A stretch of DNA of 64,000 bases from Ahaetulla prasina (Eukaryota > Chordata > Lepidosauria > Squamata > Colubridae): assembly GCF_028640845.1 (NCBI RefSeq), contig NC_080539.1, positions 103,008,554-103,072,553 on the forward strand. Reading direction: 5' to 3'. The notes under the pieces are model-generated. The model was not told the origin of the DNA. It saw only the letters and a list, made by a program, of their open reading frames with translations, and did not search any database. Within the stretch, counting starts at the first letter, position 1. Each line of letters opens with the position of its first letter. Position numbers and translations under genes: made by a program. Of the stretch, positions 26,201 through 39,800 are shown in pieces.

Positions 26201-29200
26201 AAAGTTGCCAAGGTTGGAGACCCCTGACTAGATGATTAGGGGACTGGAGACTAAAACATATGAAGAATGGTTACAGGAACTGGGCATGGCTAGTCTAGTG
26301 AAGAGAAGGACCAGGGGAAACATGATAGCAGTGTTCCAATATTTGATGGGCTGCCACAGAGAGGAAGAGGTCAAGCTATTTTCCAAGACACCCAAAGGCC
26401 AGACAAGGAATAATGGATGAAAACTGATCAAGGATTGATTCAGCCTAGAAATAAGGAGACATTTTCTGACAGTGAGAACAATCAACCAATGGAACAGCTT
26501 GCCTTCAGAGGTTGTGGAAGCTTCATCACTGGAAGCTTTCAAGAAGAGATTGGACTGCCATTTGTCAGAAATGGTGTAGGGTCTCCTGCTTGGGCGGGGG
26601 GGGGGTTGGATTGGAGGACCTACGAGGTCCCTTCCAACTCTGTTAATCTGTTAACTTCTCCCCTCTTCACAGTCTTAAAATTTCTTCAGGGAGTTCCCCA
26701 ACTCTTCAGAACAGTTGTACAGAAGATGTACAAAAGTCTACACAGGCAAAAGGTGGACTTCTCATACTAATTGTTGAATTATTCAGTTATTAGAAGATGA
26801 CTATTGGATTCCATCCATTCAGTCGACAATCAGATAACAGTCCTTATTGAACTGCCAGCTAGGTCAGAGAATTGTGAAGAGATTTATGTGCTATCAAAGT
26901 ATTGAGTCTTTATCTGCATTTGATTTTCATGTCTATGTCACCCAGGAGAGGTTCACAGAAATAATACACATTTAGCCAGCGATAAATTTACCGTGTACAA
27001 TCAGGAAGTTATGTAGGGAAAACATATCACAAAATGAAAGCAAATAACAACAATAAAAAGAGCAGTATAACTTCCATTCTTTCTTGACCTTTCATTTTGT
27101 GTTAATGATCTGTTTGGATAGGAAACAAACAGGATTTTTAGGTACTCGAAGAATACAAATATTTGCTTACTTCACTCTCGGTTGAACAATTATGGAACGA
27201 AAATCTGTACTACCTGATACAAGAGCACCCGACTCTAGAGATGGTCTCTGTGGTTTCTGCTACACAAGCTACAAGTAACTTGAAAAGATCTTTGAGCATC
27301 GTGTTGATCATATTTTCATAGCCAACATCTAAAAGAGAAAGAAAAGTATTACTAAAAAAAAAGCCTTCATGTACTTTTTGTTGAGCTTAGGGAACAGCCA
27401 TATCATTTTTTTGAAAATAGGTATGGAACTGCTCCGTTTCATCCTAATCATTTACTAGAGCTTGGTAATTATAGCCAGTTTGGTCTAGTGCAGGGATCGG
27501 CAACCTGCGGCTCTGGAGCCTGTGTGGCTCTTTCATCCCTCTGCTGCAGCTCCCTGTTGCCGGTCAGCTCCACAATTGATAGGGCTTTTGGTTAGGACAG
27601 GTAGAGGAAAAGGAAGGCCATACTAGGAGGACACTCTATGGTGGGGGAACCGGACCTCCGATCAGCCCTCAGAATTGAACGGGGGGCTTCCTGTTAGGAC
27701 CTTTGTGGCTCTTTGAGTGTTTAAGGTTGCTGACCCCTGGTCTAGTGGTTAAGGCACCAGGCTAGAAAGCAAGTGACCATGAGTTCAAATCCTGCCTTAG
27801 CCATGAAAGCCAGCTGGGTGACCTTGGGCCAGTCGCTCTCTCTCTCTCACCCCAACCCACCTCAAAGGGCTGTTGTCGTAGGGAAAATAGGAGGAGGAAG
27901 CAGTATTGGGTATGTTCACTGCCTTGAGTTGCTGCATTTGTAAAAATAAAAAAGATAAGATACAAATAAATACATAAATTAAAAAAAAACACTTCACGTT
28001 TCCTATCCCTGTTGCTATAATTCAAGTACTTAGGTTTTTGAGATTAACCAAGTTTGACTAGTTACTGCCATATGTATTAGAGCTTTGGTACTGATTTATA
28101 GGTAACCAAATTATGATATACAAGAACAATTCGTGAACCATCAGAAATTTTGTTTTTGAGCACAATTTGCTATTTTGGTCAGAAGGTTTTGTTTAACTTG
28201 ATAAAAAACAACAACAACAGTATTCTAACTAGAAGCATCTAGGGACGATTGCATGCCTGGAATCTATGTTCTACTATGCAGTAGAATGTCTATGGAGCTT
28301 CTCAGTGATCCAGGTCATGGTTGTCCCAAAGGTGCTTTTTTTTGGGTCAGAGCTGAAGAAGCTTCTCGGATAAGGAGTGAAAGGTCTTCGAAGTAAAACC
28401 AGAAAAGTCCAGCTGCCTCTTGAAAAAGCACCTTTGGGGCAATGCTACTGATGGTATCACATTGAGACTGTGTACAGTTTTGATACTTTGGGGTCATCAT
28501 TCTTTCGTATTTTCTGCTTTCCCCACCAGATTCAATAAAGTGGACATGGGGTGTCAAACTGGTGGCCCACAGGCTGGATGCATCATACGCAGGCCACGCC
28601 CACCCTAGCTCCGCAAAGGGGAAAAATGTCATGAAACATCCCGTGACGGCAATGTGATGTGGCGAGTTTGACACCCGTGCTAGGTGTCCTTCTTTCTATT
28701 AAATAGCGTTATCTTGCAGGACCCAGGAGATGTGCCTTCTCTGCCATCATGGTGCCTGTCCTGGAGATCCAGATGGTTCTGGCCCTTTTGGTGTTGTGTA
28801 AGACATTAAAGATCTGCATTTTCTCTCAAGCACTAGGACCAGGTAGTTAGAAGAGGTCACTGAAGGAGAGTTATTTGGTACCCCTGGTATACAATATATT
28901 GATTGATTTATTATAATTGTTTTAACTGTTTTGGACTGGTCTTGTTTTTATTATTATCAGTAGACCAGAGTGTACAGTGAACCACTATATAAAATGTATG
29001 TATAAATAAGTAGGATTCAATTATTTTTTGAAATCTCTGAATAAATAATTTTCAATTTCCATTTTTTGGGAATGTCAATACAAACCGAAAACATTTGGCC
29101 TGAATTATTCCATTTTCTCCTCATCTGCTGAAATAGAAATCAGCAATAAATATAAAACTATATAAAGAAAGTAAACCAGTTTTACGTTAATATGGCCTCT

Positions 29201-30807
29201 TTCTCATTTCAGTGATTAATCTACATGCTTTTAATTAGGTTGCATGAGTCCACAATGCTCATGTTTATTTGCCACAAGGTTAACAAGTGAGATGTGCTTT
29301 ACTTACCTGAATGAATGAAACTTTGAATGTGCTCCACCACTAATTCGCAGGAAAGGCCAATGGCATGTTTGAAATTAGCGGATGCCCCATCCCAGTAAGA
29401 ATGATCGCCATGGCTGCGATGAAGCCAAAGAGACATTGTAGGGAGAAGGAGGTGTACAACCGCATAAATACCAAATCCTGGGCCTAAAAGATGAAAAACA
29501 GCAGGATAAAGAATCTCCTCCCCCTTCAAATATATGCTTAGGTTAATTCATGACCTTACTCTGGGTGCTATATCTCAAGAAAGCAAGGAAGAAGAGGAAT
29601 TTTCGATAGACTATGCTAGAGAGGAACTATGGACTTCCAGCTATTGTTGAACTCTAAATCCTAGCAGTCTCAGCTAAGATGGACCATGGGAGGTATGCTA
29701 AGTTAAACTACACAACATCTCAAGAACTACAGTTTGCCTATTGAGGATCAGGAAATAAAAATGGACAGGAAAGAGATGATGGAACTATTCTTAGCTGAGC
29801 AAGCCATCATCTAGCCATCATCTTTGCCTTTCTGTTTTGTACCAGGAAGACATAAGATACAGACATAATTTTGTAAAACATCTAAAGCAGGGGTGTTAAA
29901 TTGGCGGCCTGTGGGTTGGATGTATCATGCTCAGGCCACACCCACCCGAGCCACGCCCACCCCAGCTTCGCGAAGGGGAAAACTGTCGTGATACGTCATG
30001 TGATGGCAATGTGGTGCCGCAAGTTTGACACCCGTGATCTAGAACTTCTGGAATGAAATGCTTTATGAATGTTTTAAAACAGTGAATAAATAAAATTCAC
30101 ATATGTTTCTAAGTTTAGTGTGACAACCAACTTATATATGATTTCTCTGAGATAAACATGTATTTTTTCTGATCCTGAGTATAGTCACGTTAAAGAAATA
30201 CAGTCTGGAAATAGTATTTTACTGACAATAGACTTGTAATATGACTTTAAATAGCTTTATTTATGAATCTGTACCTCCTTTATGAATTTATATCCCAGTT
30301 GCCTATAATTAAAGATTTCTCCTGGCCAGTCATGTCCGACTCTAGGGGGCGGTGCTCATCTCCGTTTCTTATTTGAGGGAGATAGCGTTGTTTGAAAACA
30401 TTTCCATGGTCATTTGGCCAGCATGACTATACTCCAAAGGCACATGGAACACTGTTACCTTCCCACCTAAGTGGTACCTATTTATCTACTCACATTTGTG
30501 TAGGTATTTCAAACTACTCACATTTTGAACTACTAGGTGGGCAGGAGCTGTGGCAAATAACGGGAGTTCACCCTGTCGCACAGCGCTTAGGTCTCAAACC
30601 TGGACTGTCAACTTTCCAGCTAACAAGCTCAGCATTTTTAACCTTTCTCTTGCTTATAATTAAATAACCTATGCTGACTAGGAAAGAGAGCAAGCTGTGA
30701 GAAAATGATAACTTTGGGGGGAGAGTGTCAAAATTTTGGAGTTGTTTTCCCCCATTTTAAAAGGTTTGTTCATTTTTAATTTAATAAGGAGCTAAGCCAA
30801 TTGACAA

Positions 30808-30843
<36 letters not shown>

Positions 30844-33800
30844 CACATTGGCATTACTTGTTTGCCACTGACTTTTGCAGTGTATTCATAGACATTTCAA
30901 GGTGACTCCCTATCTCTATTTTAAACCTGTTCCGTCAACTTTAAATGTTTTAATTTGGGGTCCAAAGAAGTACAGTAGCATTTGATCAATATATTCCTAT
31001 TTAAATTACCAGCTATCATGCAAAATATAAATATACCAGCATGAATCAGTTTTAATAATACTATAAAACATGGAGTACAAATGAAAACTGCAAGACAATG
31101 GTGCTCTTGGGCGTGCTTTTCTTCTCAATTTCTGATCCTCCATTTTGTTTGTATCACAGCAGTTAGACTTAATTTACACAGCATGCTCTCAGAAAATGTT
31201 CTGCAATTTTATTTTCCACAAAAAGCCTTTGAAGTAGATTGGTCTGAGATACAGTAATTGGCATCAAGCCCTCTCTGGATGCAGATGTGGAAATCAGAGG
31301 CAGTGGTGGGATGTACCAGTACATATGTCAAAATCTACAAAATGGAGGTGTGTTGTCATAATATAAGCCCCACTGCTTTGGAGGCAAGGTTTCCTTTGAG
31401 ATGCCATGACTTGCAGATTTCGACCCCTGTGGTGGAAGTTAGATGTGTTTTAATTTTTTTTGCATTAAAACTCGGTTAATTACCTGGTGTTTTGGTAACA
31501 TCTCTTAGTAGTTCGAAGAGCAGATCCAGAGTAGGAGGCTGGTGTTGCCGAGGACAATTAGATATGGCAGTGGTTAGCTCTTCTAGCAGAAGGATCCAGA
31601 CATTAATAAGGCCTAAGGAAACAAAATCTTACGTAAAAGAATATGGATAATATATGATAAACTTTCTGTGTTTTCCCCAGATTCATACTTTTTTATTCCA
31701 ATTTATGTCTGTTTTTATTTTATTACAGCCTGCATGTAAGAGGCTCAATTAATTTTATTACAGTCTGCATTTGCTGAATTCTGTCTTCCTGGCTTCCAGC
31801 AAAGGCTAATTAAATGCCAAATGCCAGGCTTGTCAGAAAAGAAATTCTCCATGTGAGCATCTGCTATCTGAATTGTTCTTCTCTTATCCTTTTGCACAAA
31901 TTTGACTGCCAAATGATTCACTCTTTTCATGCAATACACCACAATCAATGTACGTGTCCATATTTTCTTCTACTCTGATATAACAGCATATTCAAAGGGG
32001 AAGCCTTTTAAAAACTAGAAATTCATAATCAATGAGGAACACAACCTGGTTCGAATCTTCCTCCAAAGTAGGATTATCCATTTTGTAAAAAAGAAAAGAA
32101 TAAATTGTTTGACCAGCTTGAAAAACTACACACAGCCCACGTGTACCTCTGATATCCACTTAGCTTACTTCCATTCAGAAAGTAATTAGCACCACTCTGC
32201 TGTTTTTTCATACTGTCTTTCTTTTGTTAACGTATTTATTTTCAGTGAGGGGAAAAAAACTAGATGATGCAAATGATAGGAAAATAGAAGACTGTTAAGA
32301 AAAGGGGGACGAGAGCAAGCCACTTTGATTATTGATATAAGCAGAAATGTGAGCTAGAATAGATATTTTTTAAAAAATAGAATAAAAATCCAGATCCCTT
32401 GTAAAATAGGGTTTTGTTCTGACCTAGACTTCCTTAGAAAGTAAACAGCACAAACTTAGCCCCGGCAAATCTCTTTAATTCATATGGCTATAAATTACTT
32501 TCATTTACAGTCCACAAGGCTTGATAAACAGTCTTTCAGAGGAATGTTTACAAACACTCACCTTATCTCACTTGGAATGCTACCAGAGAACTAATTGCTA
32601 AATGCAAGGCAAGGCCAAATTTAGCACAGAGTCAAACAGAGCTTTTCCAGAGCTTTCACCAACCAGATGAACTAATTGCTTCCTGCAAAAGCTCACCTCC
32701 GGTTCACTTCTCTTTTATGTCTTATGGGAGGGGCCAATTATCTCATTCCCAAATTGACCCTGTTTCCTTAATTGTTCTTGTCTCCTGGCAGCTCTGTGCA
32801 TGCGCGCACTGGGAATAGGCTCACACCGTTCTTCTGCCTCGCTGATGTCAGACTCTAGAGACTCCGGAGGCAGCAAAGAACTACCAGATGGCCTTGGCCC
32901 CCTCTCTGCCTCTGACTCAGAGCCATCGTCCGAGCCTTCCCTACATTTCTCCCCAACCTCCTCACTATCCAAATCCGCTGCCAGCTCTGCTGGCTGCTGG
33001 CGGGCCACAACAGGTATATACAAAAAGCAAATCTACAATATTGACTAGAAATGGCTCCAGCTGAGGACAGAGCCAGAAAGATATATGTAGCTCTCTGCTG
33101 AATGAAGGCATTATATTGTGATGTACATTGTACATACATTCCAAAATAGCATCTTGTGAAATAATGATGCTTGCAGAAATAATGCTGTTCTCTTTAAATC
33201 AGCGATCTGTTTGTTCTCAGACGTAGATCATATTGTTATATTCATGCAGAAATGAGGAATGGAGAGAAACTGAGAATTTGGCAAATAATCAAACAGATGA
33301 GTTTCCAATGGAAAATCCTTAGACAATATTTTAGAGGACATTCTCTAAACCAGAGGTTATAGCAACTGCAGGTTTTACAGCAGATCTGGCCCTTTATAGT
33401 AGCTGAATTGCATTTCCCTATCTGGAACAGACCAGAGATTGGATTTCGAACCGAGTAGAAATCAGATTTGGAGATGTTTTCTTTTCCGACAATGGCTAGG
33501 CTCCAGCTTGCATTTGCACATTAAAGGATGTAATATAACAGGGAAGAAATTTATGCAAGCAGATTTGCTTTGTACAGTGTACATGCCTAATCTGTTTCAG
33601 ATTGAACGAGGGGAATTATAATTAGACAGAACCCCAAACGACATATATTTCATTCCTCATGGCTACAGGAAATCTTCTAAAGCACTTATCATACCTAATA
33701 ATAACCAAGTGCAGAAGATGACACTGACCTCTTAGCTCTGTGTTAACATTTTAGGTTTCCCAAAAAAAGTTCTCTGGGCAATTAATATCAAAGAGAAATT

Positions 33801-36800
33801 TAAGTCAACATCTCTTTTCTTTAAAAAAAAAACTTTTAGAACTTTTATGGTTGCAGCTTTTCCCTTCTAGCAAATTATCTCCATGACAAATGGAAATGAT
33901 GTGAAATTCTGATTTGAATCCTTGGGTGCTATATATATATTTTTAATGAATCAATTTTAAACTATCTGTTGAACTTCATATGGCATAGCTAAGGAACCAT
34001 ATTTTTAATATGTGATATTGAAGTTCATTTTTCATTAGATAAGCCATATTTGCTTACCTGTGCCATCGTCAAACTCAGAAAGGACACATTCAATGCCCTC
34101 CTCGCTGCTCGCGGATCGTTCCTGGATCCTTTGGGGTAAGTTAGCAAATTTCCCACTGAGAAAAATAGGCTTCAAGGGCATTTTGTAGATTTTGGCAAGT
34201 AGCTAAAAAGGGACGGACATGTTGTAATTGATTTGGGATTTCCATTGGCATATCATGACATTAAGCTATATATTAAAAAAAAAACACTGCTAAAATATTT
34301 TTTACTTTTTGATAGACTAGCTGGTCAGAACGAATTGCAGCAATGATTAGGTGGCAGAGAAAAAAAACGATGCTAAATATGAGAATGGAGAATATGGACC
34401 ATCACATAACTTTGAAACAGTATTCTTCCAACTTCATTGTGATTTTAATTTCATTGGCCCTTTTCTGACCATGTGCTATCAATGGTTAATACTGATTACT
34501 TGGAAATTTAACAGTAATTGTGACAAGCAGAATTTAATTGTTAAAACTCCTTTTCTACTTCACACACCTAGGAGTGAACAATGTGGTATTATAATAAAAA
34601 CAATAGAGGAAGCCAGAAATCCCGACGCTATTTCAGTCGAGCATGTATCACTTGAGATTTGAAATATGTAGCCCTCTCCACTAAGCCATCAAAGGCTCAC
34701 TGTGTGTAAGAGCCTCTGATTAGGAACTAATTTAAGTGCCTTGATGGAATGACAGCTGAATCTGTGCGGCTTCATTCTGCCCACCTGGGAACACTTCCTG
34801 AGATAATCAAGTGCAGGAAGGCACAAATCTGTAGATGGGTATCCTGATGTACAGTCACCAATATCTTTGCAATCTGCTTCCCCTGTGAGGAGAGAAAGGA
34901 AAAAGTGAGACATGATAGATTAAAAGACTATTGCTGTTATAGACTGTGTGTCAATCAAATCCAGAAAGGTTTAACTCAGGCACAGAAATAAAACAGGATT
35001 TCAAAAGATTAAGAGATCGGGGGAGGCAGAAAGTGCTTGGGAGTATACACAAAAATTATTGGTTTGGTTCAGGGATCAAATATAATGCTGGAAGGCCCAT
35101 GTATCTTTAGCTTTTCCTCAGGGTTTGCTGGTAGTAAACATACTACACTATGTCCTTACTCCAAGGATTGTTTTCCTGTGCTTCAGTTCCACTACTAAGA
35201 AGGATTTTTGTTTGTTTGTTCATTTGCCACCCATCTCACAGCAAGGCACAGAAGAGCTAGGAGACAAAATGGACCAGGGAGGAGTTGAGATCTCCTGCCT
35301 GTTATTGTTATATGCAGGAACATAATTTTTTTTTTAATTTACATTTATATCCCGCCCTTCTCCGAAGACTCAGGGCGGCTTACAGTGTATAAGGCAATAG
35401 TCTCATTCTATTTGTATATTTACAAAGTCAACTTATTGCCCCCCCCAACAATCTGGGTCCTCATTTTACCTACCTTATAAAGGATGGAAGGCTGAGTCAA
35501 CCTTGGGCCGGGCTTGAACCTGCAGTAATTGCAGGCTGCTGTGTTCTAATAACAGGCTCCTTACAGCCTGAGCTATTACGGCCCTATTCATTTTGATTGT
35601 AGCCAATCATGAGAAGCCAGAGTGTGCCCTTCTATTACATTTTTATTTCTGTAATAAAATGCTGACTTTGAAAAAGATTTGGGGAAAAATTGGAACTTTG
35701 ATGTCATATATCAGGGCTGTCAAACTCCTGGCCCACGGGCTGGATGTGTCACGCGCTACCTACGCCTGGTTTAGTGAAGGGGAAGATAGTTCTGATATGT
35801 CACGTGACGATGTGAGTTTGACACCCCTATTAATATGTTGATGGCAGCAAGAATACCCTATGCACAAAAGTGGAAGGATATTTTGATTCCTACAATGGAC
35901 AAATGGCTGCAAAGGTTGATGGAGTTAGCAGAGATGACTAAACTGACTATTTTGATCACAGAAAAGAATATAAGTACTTTTGTTTCTATTTGGAAACCAC
36001 TTCTGGACTTTGTGCTTGAGGTGGAAGAAACTTTGATTTTGGGTTTCATTGATTATATAGATTTGTTGTTATAGAAGTGGCTGTTTATACTATCATGCAA
36101 AAGTAAAAAGTTGAAGTTTGATGTTAATGCCTTATTTTACTGTACCAGAGGAAGTTGAAAATCTATGCCTTTTTTTCTTTTTTCTCTTCTTTTCTACAGT
36201 TCTCTCTTCCCCTTTTCCTCCGTACTATTTGCTTTTGTACTTTTGTATTTTGTATTATAAACTAAAACTGTTAAAACTAAAAAAAATATCCTGTCTTGTT
36301 AATCTTCAGCACGTGTACCAATTGTCTGCACTCCTAGGTTTTAGAGTCTGGTCAATTCTGAATTTAGAGCACTAGGAAAGCTGCATAAAACTCTCCTATA
36401 GTTGTTAATGAATGCTAATTGAAGGCATAATATGGGAAATTGTAGTCTCCAGAAAACAGCAAAAGAGCTATCTAAAATACAATGAAAATGTTCTCCAGCA
36501 TTCTTGGAAAATTATGCGGGTAGGAATGAATGGCCACAGAACATCATAAATGTTCCATATGGGTCCACTTCCATAAATCATAGAGCTGGTATTCCCGCAT
36601 TCATTAAAAGAAAAATCACAAATTGTTGTTGTTTTACTGCATTCAGAAATAGTTCTTGGTGTTGGCTATTCTCCAGTACACACTGCTTGCCATCTGTTTC
36701 AACAAACATGAATCCTCATAGGACATAAAATTTGCCAATTTTTTTCCTAAAAAAAAAAAGTTTTACCCAATCCTTTGACAAACTTCATAAGACATATGAT

Positions 36801-39800
36801 GTAACTGGTGGCTGCATTTGCAAAAACTTGGATATTGTCGGTATTTAGAAAAGCTTCGAAGACATCAAACACTGGAGCCTGGCATTTTCCTAAGAGACAA
36901 AGAAAATATTTAGATGATTACAAAATGTTTTGTTTTCTAAAAGCCAAATGGCTTCAAAGCACATAATGTGATTTGTTGTGGTCTTATTTTGAAGTATATT
37001 CTCTGCATTTTAAAATTATATCTCAAAGTTAAGTCCCAAGCAGGTTTATGCAAAGATAGGTCAGTGGTGGGTTGCTACTGGTTCGCCCCGGATTGGGTGA
37101 ACCGGTAGTGGTGGTGGCAGGAGGCTCTGTCCACCCATCCGGACGCTTCTGCGCATGCACAGAAATTTGCGCACGCACTCACACACACACGAGTAAACAA
37201 TAGCAAATTAAATTGAAACCCACTACTGAGATAGGTGTACTTATAACTCCAGCACAAGGTGATGTTTCCAATGTCAAGTTAAACCAAGAAACATTCAACA
37301 AACATGCATTTGGCTATGCTGAACAAAACAGAAACTTTGAATTCTGATTGCAACACTAATATTTAAGGTGGTATTAGAAGGCCATAGATTTAATCCTTGA
37401 GCCTTTATATGAAAAAAATTCCAAGTCTAGCCTTGTAGAATCTCTGCTAATAACCGGTGATAAAGGGGACGCTAATGGTCTAATTCAGCATGAAGCAGTT
37501 TCCTATAAGAACATTCATTCATGTAGAAGAATAATATATCTGGACTGGAAAAAAATCCAAGTAAATAATCATTAGCATTAGAAAGCATGAGTTTTTGTTA
37601 TCTTCATGTTACTGCCTCATGTTCCTCTGATAAAGCTGATAAAGCCCTACCATAGGAAGATCGGCTATAAAACAGTTAAATAAAAGTACTACACTTCTTC
37701 ATCTGATTATGCAACTGCATAATTAATTATGTAATCACAAAATAATCATGGATCCCTACTGATTGAACTGTTTAGTATGGTAGGAAAAGGAATTAGAAGA
37801 ATGTCCATCCTGCCTCAGTCAAGCATCTGACTGGAACTTTGACTATCAATTGGATAACTGTTAATTATTAAATGCCTGGGGGGATGAATACTTTCAGAGG
37901 AAAAATGGTTGTTAGGGTCAGCAAATTTAACATCAATTCAGTCTGCAAAGGTTGTTGGTTGTAGTTTGGTGTTTTAGTTTTAGTTTTGGCTTTCTGTAAT
38001 ATTTGAGCAGTGTGGTGGCCTAGTGGTAAAGACCCTTGCCTCCCACTTGGAAGGTTGAGAGTTCAATCCTAAGAGCAGCAGATGTTTCTCTCTAGAGCAC
38101 AAAGCAAAAAATACCTGCTGCGAACTCCGTGTGGTGTTAGGAAGCGCCAATAAATGCTCAGCACCATGCAGCCACTCTGACTCTAACCCGAATTAAGGGA
38201 TTAAAGGGATATAAAAAGGGAGTTAATTCTTCCTGGAACAGCAATGTAGTCGGGCAAAAGAAAACAAGAAATTTAATACCACACCAGCATCAACACACCC
38301 AAACTTTTAAAAAGAATAAGTGATCAACTAATAGGTTATTTTAGCCTGGATGTGCTGAAAGCTTAGCCTCATTCTTTAAAAAGTTATTCTCCCCAAGGTT
38401 CAGTCTGGATGGAAAGTCTTGTGGGTGTGCAGCCCTAATAGTGAGAGAATGCACTAATCTGATGATGTGCATGCTCCTGCTGATTAGCTACAGTGAACAG
38501 TAGGCATGGCATTCCCTGTATATACCTAAGTCCTTGAGGTCAGCAGGAACAAAGATAAACATAGATTATTTTCTTGCTGAAATTGTGAGGTATGTGGGAC
38601 TAAAAACAGTATTGCGTGGAAATGGTTTGCTAACTTTAAAAATACAATTATCATATGGATTGTTCGGATGGCTTTATGTGTAGCTTCGAAAATCAAGCAC
38701 AAAGGTAATAGACAGAGATTTCTTAAAAATCAGTGCTATGTTACAGTAAATCATTAGATTTTTCCTGAAATACTGCTAAAAACTGAAGCAATAAAAAAAT
38801 CAAGGTTTATTTATCAAATAGAAATACAACTATATTTGATTATTTTAATATTTTGCAACATATTTTGTATTAGCTTTAATTTACCAGGTTAGTTAGTATT
38901 TTGTTACACATTGGATTTCAGAAATTAATTCATAATGCAGGGGGGAGGGGGAAGAGAGAATTAGAGAACCTCACCCATCAAATACTCTCCAACAAGATAC
39001 TCTTTAACTTCTGACTTGCTGCTGCTGCTGCGCACAGTTTCTAAAGCACTGAACAACGGTCTCCAGCCTGATTGAATTCGAGTTGAGCACACCTCCACCA
39101 GTTCTCCTATAGATGTGACCACCTGGTATAATTGAAGCATCAAAGCATTACAAAGAAAACAACCAACATAAAGAAAATGATAAACTGGATCTAGACTATG
39201 CTAGGCTCAGAACACACTCACTGGGATCAAGGAAATGAATGACAGAGAGAGGTCTCTCATTGGGACTGGCAACTAGGCTTATGAGTAACTGGGCTTGTGA
39301 CCTTGTTTCAACTTTGCTTTACAAATTGGTGAAGGTTATAAATGTGAGGATAGATCAAAGTTAGTTTTTCATTGCTGTCATAACTGCAAACGACCCATGT
39401 ATGAGGTAATTGTTAATAAAGACAATATATAGTTCAGACTTGCAAAGTCTGCTAACTTCAGTGAATTTCTGGACATATAATGAAATTTGTGTTAGGCTAT
39501 TTACTACATGAATTCCTCCACTACAGTAGTGTAGAGGACAACATGGGAAATTTGAGAAATATGAACATCAGAATTGAGTTGAGGAACGCCTGAAAAACAA
39601 AAGCCCTAAATTCTGGAATGTTCTAAACATGGAACTACACCTTCATGGTTCTCATATGTATACATCAAAGAAACCAGGATGTGGATTACTACTATCAAAT
39701 TCTTTATCAGCTATATGTTTCTAATATAGCACTAAAAATAATCTGTCCTGTGATGGGTGGAATACAAGTTTAATAAATAATAACATAATAAAATAAAATA

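Noticed and set aside
31301..31375. Short hAT-like element with CAGTGGTGGGAT and CCCCACTG ends
   Set aside because: Only the outermost bases match and there is no target duplication; could be chance.
32715..33023. 102-residue minus-strand ORF as a host gene
   Set aside because: It lies inside a TG...CA bounded segment that looks like a solo LTR; no introns or host homology.
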